From contig CAKUCT010000014.1 of NCBI GenBank assembly GCA_934643765.1, positions 1 through 17,783 on the forward strand: 17,783 nt of DNA, in the 5' to 3' direction. The notes beneath the pieces are model-generated. The model did no database searches. It worked only from the letters and a program-made list of their open reading frames with translations, and was not told where the DNA came from. How positions within the stretch are numbered: position 1 is the stretch's first letter; each line of letters opens with the position of its first letter. The position numbers and the translations under genes are program-made. This stretch comes from an uncultured Oscillospiraceae bacterium. Its GTDB lineage: Bacteria > Bacillota > Clostridia > Oscillospirales > Oscillospiraceae. Shown piece after piece: positions 13,343 through 17,783 of the stretch.

Positions 13343-14734
13343 TTATGCTTCAAATGCCGGGAAATAGGACACTTTGCTGCGCAGCACGCGCGTGCACGTC
13401 CTCTCCGCTGCCCGCGCAAGCTCCTGCTCGTCCACGCCCGTGAGCGTTCCGTCCCGGTAAACAACCTCTCCGTTGATCATCGTCATCCACACCCGGTCCG
13501 TCACGCCGCAGCGCGCCAGAAGCCCCTGCGGATCATGCAGCGTTCCGCTGTACTCCAGTTTGGAAATGTCCACGAGGAACAGATCCGCGCCCTTTCCGCA
13601 TTCCAGGCTGCCAAGATCGGTCCGGCCAAGCGTCTTCGCACCGTTGATTGTCGCGACCCGCAGCATCTGCGCAGCCGATGTGCACCCGCCGCGCTGCTTG
13701 CTGAAGTATGCCTGCATGAGATACGCCATACGCAGCGAGTCGAGAAGGTTCGAGCTGTCGTTCGTCGCTGAGCCGTCGCAGCCCAGGCTGACCGTCACGC
13801 CCTTTTTGAGCATATCCCCAATGTTCAGAATCGGGAAACCGCCGAGAACCGCGGGCCCCGGGCAATGCGACACGCCGCTCCCCGCCTGGCCAATGCGCGC
13901 ATACTCCTCCGGCGTCCACTCCCAGCCATGCGCATACCAGACATCCGGGCCAATGAACCCGATCTTTTCACACCAGTCGAGCGAACGCATGCCATATCTG
14001 GCCTGAATGATATCGTTTTCGCCCTCGCCCAGATGCGTGTGCATATATACGCCGTATTTTCTCGCCATTTTGACCGTCTCTACAAACGTGTCTTCATAGC
14101 AGTTCATCGGCTGGCAGGGCGCCATCACAATCTGGTGCATGGAAAACGGCGAGGCATCCTGGTATTTTCCGATCAGCCGCTCGCAGTCGGCAAGGAACTC
14201 GTCCGTCGTCTCAAGCATATTTTCCGGCATCGTGCTGCCCTTTTCCCGCGGCAACGTGTTGGTGCCGCGGCCGGCGTGATAGCGGATGCCGATCTGCGCC
14301 GCGGCGTCCATCTGCCGGTCCACCAGGAACTTGCCCGCCGCCTTTGTGTAGCAATACTGATGGTCAAAGGCCGTTGTGCAGCCGTGCTTGACCAGATCTG
14401 CAAACGCCGTCAGGGCCGAGTAGTAAATCACGTCCTCATCCACGAGCTGGAACACGTGGTAAATCTTATCCAGCCACTCCGGCACCGTCATCTGCGGATA
14501 ATCGATGCTTGTGAGGTTCCGGACAAACGTCTGGAAAAAATGGTGATGCGTGTTGACCAGACCCGGATACACAAACTTATCCGTCGCGTCAATGATCTCG
14601 CAGCCCTCCGGCACCGGAAGGTTCTTTCCGATTTTGACAATCTGCGGTCCATCAACGAGCAGGTCCGTATTCCAGTAAATATGATCTTCAGCATCGCAGG
14701 TGACAATCGCGCGGGCATTTCGAATCAGCTTCAT
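13343..14734 (-). CDS. Amidohydrolase, likely 8-oxoguanine/guanine-type deaminase
   Basis: A 463-residue metal-dependent hydrolase of the COG0402 (ATZ/TRZ-like) group. The TIM-barrel metal ligands are in place: HxH in NTHHHFFQT (His63, His65), MHTHLGEGEND (His234 and Glu237), AHG (His269) and GCDGSATNDSSN (Asp320). The VNTHHHFFQT stretch and the overall pattern are closest, from memory, to 8-oxoguanine deaminases, which turn 8-oxoguanine into urate; guanine, isoguanine or triazine substrates are alternatives. AAAGGAG lies 8 nt before the ATG at 14734; the upstream extension to 14815 would include the promoter. It is transcribed alone, but its promoter carries the same box as yjjI, linking it to nucleoside use. 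Confidence 0.88.
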   Translation of the reverse strand: MKLIRNARAIVTCDAEDHIYWNTDLLVDGPQIVKIGKNLPVPEGCEIIDATDKFVYPGLVNTHHHFFQTFVRNLTSIDYPQMTVPEWLDKIYHVFQLVDEDVIYYSALTAFADLVKHGCTTAFDHQYCYTKAAGKFLVDRQMDAAAQIGIRYHAGRGTNTLPREKGSTMPENMLETTDEFLADCERLIGKYQDASPFSMHQIVMAPCQPMNCYEDTFVETVKMARKYGVYMHTHLGEGENDIIQARYGMRSLDWCEKIGFIGPDVWYAHGWEWTPEEYARIGQAGSGVSHCPGPAVLGGFPILNIGDMLKKGVTVSLGCDGSATNDSSNLLDSLRMAYLMQAYFSKQRGGCTSAAQMLRVATINGAKTLGRTDLGSLECGKGADLFLVDISKLEYSGTLHDPQGLLARCGVTDRVWMTMINGEVVYRDGTLTGVDEQELARAAERTCTRVLRSKVSYFPAFEA

Positions 14735-14780
14735 GGCAGTTTCTCCTTTCAAGCGGCTGTTTCTCCGATATTTTGAATAT

Positions 14781-14820
14781 AGTATAGCAAACCCGCCCTC
14801 AAAAAAACATGCCATCTGTC
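14781..14820 (-). promoter_or_regulatory. Amidohydrolase promoter with the shared activator box
   Basis: Extended -10 TGC-TATACT (14789-14781) with no consensus -35. GACAGATGGCAT (14820-14809) ends exactly 22 nt before the -10, as in the yjjI promoter (11 of 12 bases the same). Both boxes are followed by a run of T. A further partial copy, ATGGCATTTTT, lies upstream at 14887-14877 without a -10 at the right distance. Confidence 0.7.
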
Positions 14821-14952
14821 CGATTTTGCGTGTGCGTCACATTTTCGTCCCGGGCCGCCTGCCCAGGGTGCGCGTCAAAAATGCCATGCATTCGGCAGTC
14901 TTCTGATTGCGTTTGCAAAGGAAATTTTGACGGCCATCGGCGGGGTCTAATA

Positions 14953-14969
14953 CGTCTCACGGTGAGACG
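14953..14969. promoter_or_regulatory. Perfect 17-bp palindrome upstream of the toxin-antitoxin promoter
   Basis: CGTCTCAC-G-GTGAGACG, 32 bp upstream of the -35 of the toxin-antitoxin promoter. It may be an upstream operator. The rest of 14821-15000 shows no gene. Confidence 0.45.
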
Positions 14970-15000
14970 CAATTTGAAAACGGAAGGGATGAGATTCTGC

Positions 15001-15029
15001 TTGCAAACATATCATATTCCTGATATACT
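15001..15029 (+). promoter_or_regulatory. Promoter/operator of the toxin-antitoxin module
   Basis: TTGCAA (15001-15006), 17-bp spacer, TATACT (15024-15029). Inside it lies the inverted repeat ATATCA-6-TGATAT (15009-15026), overlapping spacer and -10. This is a fitting operator for repression by the antitoxin or the antitoxin-toxin complex. Confidence 0.75.
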
Positions 15030-15057
15030 ATGGATAGAAAACACAGGAGGTGGTTGT

Positions 15058-15336
15058 ATGCAAATCAGAGCATCCACGGCATTGCGCAACGAATATCTTC
15101 AGATTTCACAGCTGGCAAAGGTATCCGGCGAGCCGATCTATATTACAAACAAAGGCGAAGCCGACATTGTGATCCAAAGTATCGAAGCGTATGAACAGCG
15201 CGAAAAGATGCTGGCACACCGGGCAAGCGTCCTGGAAGCAGAACTGGATCGTCTGAGTGGTGCGCCGACATATTCTCCGGAACAGGTACGCGGCAGAATG
15301 AAGGAGATCTTTGATGCAGCAAGAGTATCAGATTAA
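15058..15336 (+). CDS. Phd/YefM-family antitoxin
   Basis: A 92-residue protein. The N-terminal Phd/YefM fold is seen in MQIRASTALRNEYLQISQLAK, EPIYITNKGEADIVIQSIEAYEQ. The charged C-terminal part (LEAELDRLSGAPTYSPEQVRGRMKEIF) is the likely toxin-binding tail. AGGAGG lies 7 nt before the ATG. It would neutralise the toxin and repress the operon through the ATATCA/TGATAT operator. It overlaps the toxin gene by 23 bp. Confidence 0.9.
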   Translation: MQIRASTALRNEYLQISQLAKVSGEPIYITNKGEADIVIQSIEAYEQREKMLAHRASVLEAELDRLSGAPTYSPEQVRGRMKEIFDAARVSD

Positions 15337-15631
15337 ATATCTGCGCGCTGCCATGCGCGATTTGGAAAGTATTGCGCAGCTTTATCTCGGCTTGGCCGGT
15401 GCGGATTCCGCTGAAAAATTCATTGGCGAGATTCTGCATACCGTAGACCTGTTACGGACATTCCCATATTCCGGCGCGCTGCACCCGGATATGGTGCTGG
15501 CGGAACGGGAGTTCCGTAAGGTCGTTTGCCGTGACTATGTATGTGTCTACAAGGTCATTGACAGCGAAAAGACGGTCTATATCTACCGCATCGTGAACGG
15601 CAAGACAGACTATCCTCAGCTCTTGTACTAA
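15314..15631 (+). CDS. ParE/RelE-superfamily toxin
   Basis: A 105-residue protein with the compact RelE/ParE fold: IKYLRAAMRDLESIAQLYL (helices), a central AEREFRKVVCRDYVCVYKVIDSEKTVYIYRIVNGKTDYPQLL beta sheet, and the family's closing YRIVNGKTDYP. The ATG at 15314 has AAGGAG 7 nt upstream, inside the antitoxin gene; a TTG one codon earlier is less likely. Whether it hits gyrase (ParE) or ribosome-bound mRNA (RelE) cannot be told from the sequence. Confidence 0.9.
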   Translation: MQQEYQIKYLRAAMRDLESIAQLYLGLAGADSAEKFIGEILHTVDLLRTFPYSGALHPDMVLAEREFRKVVCRDYVCVYKVIDSEKTVYIYRIVNGKTDYPQLLY

Positions 15632-15640
15632 CTATATTAC

Positions 15641-15685
15641 GCATAAAAACCAGTCTCTTTTGATAAGAGGCTGGTTTTTCTATGC
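15641..15685 (+). terminator. Rho-independent terminator of the toxin-antitoxin operon
   Basis: A long stem (AAAAACCAGTCTCTT with AAGAGGCTGGTTTTT, one G-T pair) extended by GCAT/ATGC with a small bulge, 10 bp after the toxin stop codon. The A-run and T-run make it bidirectional. The following stretch, to about 15810, shows no gene. Confidence 0.85.
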
Positions 15686-15814
15686 GCAAGATGATTGGAG
15701 ATGAAACCATGTGCGTGATAACTGAGTTGTATCTCCCCTTGTCTGTGCCCGCAGAACCGAAGCGAAGTTTGCGTAAGTAACTGCATACATGCATCAAAGA
15801 CGCATTGCCCATCG

Positions 15815-15868
15815 TTGGCGGCGCGCTTTTCTGCATCTATTGATACCGCGCCGCCAAGATGCTATAAT
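15815..15868 (+). promoter_or_regulatory. Near-consensus promoter of the response-regulator gene with overlapping inverted repeat
   Basis: TTGATA (15840-15845), a 17-bp spacer ending in TGC, and TATAAT (15863-15868), which is also an extended -10. A perfect 11-bp inverted repeat, TTGGCGGCGCG (15815-15825) and CGCGCCGCCAA (15847-15857), places its right arm inside the promoter spacer. This could be an operator or form a cruciform. Confidence 0.7.
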
Positions 15869-15884
15869 TCCGAATACAGGGAAA

Positions 15885-15934
15885 AATCATGAAGCAAGGC
15901 CTTGCTTCATGCCGTGGGTACCCACGGCATGATT
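15885..15934. repeat. 50-bp fully self-complementary element in the response-regulator leader
   Basis: The outer arms AATCAT/ATGATT (15885-15890 and 15929-15934) enclose two perfect palindromes: GAAGCAAGG/CCTTGCTTC (15891-15908) and GCCGTGGG-TA-CCCACGGC (15911-15928). Nearly all bases can pair as a three-way junction. It lies between the expected transcript start (about 15875) and the ATG at 15975, so it would be part of the mRNA leader. It could be a regulatory RNA fold or a REP-like mobile palindrome. Confidence 0.75.
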
Positions 15935-15974
15935 CTCTCCTGTCAAAGAAAATCTCGGAACGGAGGGATACCCT

Positions 15975-16778
15975 ATGAATCTTCTTGTTGTGGACGATGA
16001 GCGCCTTGCATTGCAGCTTTTGACTGATACGATTCAAAAGGTGCTCCCGGACGCAACGATCTGCGCATTTACAAAGCCCTCCGAAGCGCTGCGCTTTGCG
16101 CAGGAAACAACCTGTGAGATTGCGTTTCTTGATATTCAGATGCGCTCCATGACCGGCTTGGAGCTTGCGCGGCGGCTGAAAAATATGCAGCCGAATATCA
16201 ATATTATCTTTGTCACCGGTTACGATGAATATGCCGGCTATGCCATGCGGATGCACGCCAGCGGTTATCTGATGAAGCCTGTCACGGAAGAAAAACTCCT
16301 ATTGGAGCTTGCCGAGCTGCGCCATCCGATTACACTTGAGCAGCCGCAGGCTGTGCTGCGGGTACAATGCTTTGGAAATTTCGATGTATTTACTGCGCAT
16401 GGCGAGCTTGTCCACTTTGAACGGGCCAAGGCAAAGGAACTCTTTGCTTATCTTGTATCCAAGCGCGGAGGCTCCTGCAATATCCGTTCGCTTGCCGGAA
16501 TCCTTTTTGAGGACACGCCTTACGACATCAAGCAATCGACCTATATGCGGACGATTCTTTCCAGTCTGACAAAATCGCTCAGAGCGGTTGGTGCAGAAGC
16601 AGTCCTGAAAAAGAATTATAACGAGGTTGCAATCGACACGCAGCTGCTTGACTGCGACTACTACCGCTTCCTGCGCGGTGAGGTATCTGCTGTCAATCGG
16701 TATCAGGGCGAGTTTATGGCACAATACTCATGGGCAGAATTTGTGACCGGCTATATTGAACAGAAAACGGTAAAATAA
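15975..16778 (+). CDS. Response regulator with SARP-like (BTAD/winged-helix) output domain
   Basis: A 267-residue protein. The receiver domain (1-115) has the acidic pair Asp7-Asp8 (VVDDER), the phosphorylation site Asp53 (FLDIQM), Thr81 (FVTGYDEYA) and Lys101 (LMKPV). The output part from about 127 (VLRVQCFGNFDVF, ERAKAKELFAYLVSKRGG, SLAGILF, STYMRTILSSLTKSLRAVGAEAVL) is a winged helix of the OmpR/SARP type, followed by a short helical tail. GGAGGG lies 7 nt before the ATG. Its natural partner is probably the membrane sensor directly downstream, which is now truncated. It is controlled by a near-consensus promoter with an unusual structured leader. Confidence 0.88.
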   Translation: MNLLVVDDERLALQLLTDTIQKVLPDATICAFTKPSEALRFAQETTCEIAFLDIQMRSMTGLELARRLKNMQPNINIIFVTGYDEYAGYAMRMHASGYLMKPVTEEKLLLELAELRHPITLEQPQAVLRVQCFGNFDVFTAHGELVHFERAKAKELFAYLVSKRGGSCNIRSLAGILFEDTPYDIKQSTYMRTILSSLTKSLRAVGAEAVLKKNYNEVAIDTQLLDCDYYRFLRGEVSAVNRYQGEFMAQYSWAEFVTGYIEQKTVK

Positions 16779-16781
16779 CGG

Positions 16782-16819
16782 ATATACGCTGCATGGATTC
16801 GATGCAGCGTATATTTTTT
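16782..16819 (+). terminator. Rho-independent terminator after the response-regulator gene
   Basis: A perfect 13-bp stem ATATACGCTGCAT/ATGCAGCGTATAT with a 7-nt loop and T6, 3 bp after the stop codon. The sensor gene therefore needs its own promoter or read-through. Confidence 0.85.
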
Positions 16820-16820
16820 A

Positions 16821-16895
16821 TGAATCTATGTTGAGTTTTTACAATTTATGTGAATCTTGTTGCGCTTTTGTAGCGCCTGCTTATTATCATACACG
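16821..16895 (+). promoter_or_regulatory. Direct repeats and possible promoter before the sensor gene
   Basis: TGAATCT(A)TGTTG occurs at 16821-16833 and again without the extra A at 16851-16862, 30 bp (about three helical turns) apart. Each is followed by a similar G-T-rich tract. A weak promoter, TTGCGC (from 16860), 16-bp spacer and TATTAT, overlaps the second copy. Direct repeats suit SARP/OmpR-type activators, so the upstream response regulator may bind here. Confidence 0.4.
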
Positions 16896-16911
16896 ATTGG
16901 AGGCGTCTGAA

Positions 16912-17640
16912 ATGACCGATACACTGAAATATATCAATCTCGCAATGCAAAGCTGGGGGCTTTTATTCTGCCTGCTGGCGGCTGCGATTTTGCTGATTGC
17001 GGCGCACATCGACCGCCGCATGAAGCATTACTTCCTCGCCATCTTTTCGCTGCTGTTTCTCGACCTGCTGTCGAATATGGGCGGGCTCCTTCTGCGCGGG
17101 CGGACAGACGCATTCGGCGCGTTTTTGCTCCGCTTCTCTAACTTTACCGAGTATTTCTGGGGCGACGCGCTGACGCTGGTTCTGACGCTGTATCTGCTCT
17201 ATCTCATCGACCATGGAAAACAGGCCGCAACAAAAATCTGGCGCATTTCCGCGTGGACTCTGTTTGCTGTGGCGGTCACGCTTCTGGTCATTTCGCAGTT
17301 TACCGGCATTTTCTATACCGTTGGTGCAGATGGCATTTACCACTGCGGACCGCTGTTCTGGCTATCGCAGGTGATTGCCATTGCTTCTCTGGTGCTGGAC
17401 ATTGTGCTGATTATCCGCTACCGGACGGTTCTGAGCCGCGCGGAGCGCATCAGCTTCTGCGTCTATGTCTGCGTGCCAATCGTGGCAATTTTTCTTCAAC
17501 TGTTCTTCTACGGCGTGTATTTCCTGCTGCTGGCGTCTACGCTTGCGGCGGTGTTCATGCTGGGTGCGATTATGCTGCGCCTGCCAGATCGTGCGCCACC
17601 AACGCCGTGTAATAGCTGTTCATTGTGCTTGGCGCGTTGA
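16912..17640 (+). CDS. Membrane sensor domain of a histidine-kinase-like protein, 3' truncated
   Basis: A 242-residue frame whose first ~220 residues are a polytopic membrane domain with about seven hydrophobic segments (for example LLFCLLAAAILLIAAHI, HYFLAIFSLLFLDLLSNMGGLLL, IAIASLVLDIVLIIRY, VYFLLLASTLAAVFMLGAIML). This fits a 7TM-type sensor module in front of a kinase. GGAGG lies 8 nt before the ATG. No DHp, HATPase or other catalytic domain follows. After AIMLRL the frame turns into the unlikely tail PDRAPPTPCNSCSLCLAR, which lies on DNA coding for another protein on the opposite strand. The kinase part has thus been lost or moved away. With the response regulator upstream it would have formed a two-component system. 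Confidence 0.75.
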   Translation: MTDTLKYINLAMQSWGLLFCLLAAAILLIAAHIDRRMKHYFLAIFSLLFLDLLSNMGGLLLRGRTDAFGAFLLRFSNFTEYFWGDALTLVLTLYLLYLIDHGKQAATKIWRISAWTLFAVAVTLLVISQFTGIFYTVGADGIYHCGPLFWLSQVIAIASLVLDIVLIIRYRTVLSRAERISFCVYVCVPIVAIFLQLFFYGVYFLLLASTLAAVFMLGAIMLRLPDRAPPTPCNSCSLCLAR

Positions 17641-17783
17641 ACAGCGCAGCCAGCAGATATTGCCGGATATTCCGAATCCGCGTTGTGTTTTGCTTCAGGC
17701 AGTCCATGACGAAACGGATATGCTCGCTGTTCAGCTTCAGCAGCTTTGACCGCACGACCTCGGCTGGGTAATCGCTGCCTGCA
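17570..17783 (-). CDS. C-terminal part of a DUF6017/RepA-type replication initiator (partial, runs off the right edge)
   Basis: The last 70 residues are visible: GSDYPAEVVRSKLLKLNSEH, IRFVMDCLKQNTTRIRNIRQ, YLLAALFNAPSTMNSYYTAL, VAHDLAGAA. The pattern YPAE-V-KLLKL--HI-FV-DC---NTT--RNI--YLLA-LFNAP is that of the C-terminal domain (DUF6017) of replication initiators carried by conjugative elements and plasmids of Firmicutes. The final HDLAGAA and stop read into the sensor-gene sequence, so the junction lies at about 17575-17595. It marks the edge of a second mobile element or a rearrangement. Confidence 0.78.
   Translation of the reverse strand, partial: AGSDYPAEVVRSKLLKLNSEHIRFVMDCLKQNTTRIRNIRQYLLAALFNAPSTMNSYYTALVAHDLAGAA

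Noticed and set aside
13865..14776. Plus-strand open frame of 303 codons opposite the amidohydrolase
   Set aside because: Antisense shadow of a GC-rich gene; no ribosome site or recognisable domain.
14877..14887. Third copy of the activator box
   Set aside because: Only ATGGCATTTTT matches and no -10 lies at the 22-nt spacing, so it is mentioned but not called as a site.
1..17783. CRISPR array, rRNA genes or a typical riboswitch
   Set aside because: No regularly spaced repeats, no rRNA sequence and no riboswitch core I could recognise anywhere in the window.

Overview
The window looks like chromosomal DNA of an anaerobic, gut-type Firmicute, probably of the Clostridia (Oscillospiraceae-like). 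That guess rests on the strong AGGAGG ribosome sites, a YjjI/YjjW glycyl-radical pair, a BMP-type nucleoside transporter, and GC-rich chromosomal genes beside AT-richer mobile DNA. No species can be named from the sequence alone.

Region 1 (1-2968) is the right-hand end of an integrated mobile element. Leftward (minus strand) it carries an excisionase-like HTH gene cut by the window edge, a replication initiator with every motif of CRESS-DNA virus Rep proteins (HUH nuclease plus SF3 helicase), a stem-loop whose loop shows the circovirus-type nonanucleotide AAGTATTAC, a ribbon-helix-helix gene with a self-overlapping promoter/operator, a repeat-rich oriT-like stretch, and an XRE regulator. The XRE gene is divergent from a membrane-anchored DUF2726 (nuclease-fold) gene. 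The element ends in the 3' half of a tRNA-Pro(GGG), beginning in the anticodon loop, which is the expected attachment-site repeat of a tyrosine-recombinase element. The intact tRNA and the integrase should lie to the left of the window.

Region 2 (2969-4187) is non-coding, full of perfect hairpins, and holds a decayed gene for an extracellular solute-binding (SBP_bac_3-like) sensor domain with a frameshift and truncated ends.

Region 3 (4188-14820) is a nucleoside/purine catabolic locus. A minus-strand run encodes YjjI (glycyl-radical enzyme), YjjW (its activase), a BMP lipoprotein, a double ABC ATPase, two permeases and a nucleoside hydrolase. Divergent from yjjI is a Crp/Fnr-family regulator, and beyond it a convergent amidohydrolase resembling 8-oxoguanine deaminases. 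The yjjI and amidohydrolase promoters share the box GACARATGGCAT, exactly 22 nt upstream of an extended -10 in both. This is where a class II Crp/Fnr activator would sit, so the locus looks like one small regulon: import nucleosides, split them, deaminate an (oxidised) purine, and process another product by glycyl-radical chemistry under anaerobic control.

Region 4 (14950-17783) holds a Phd/YefM-ParE toxin-antitoxin module with its own operator/promoter, then a response regulator with a SARP-like output domain. That gene's near-consensus promoter is followed by a 50-bp fully self-complementary leader. Next is a membrane sensor gene whose 3' part is lost: its reading frame runs into the C-terminal end of an oppositely oriented DUF6017/RepA-type replication initiator, apparently the edge of a second mobile element.
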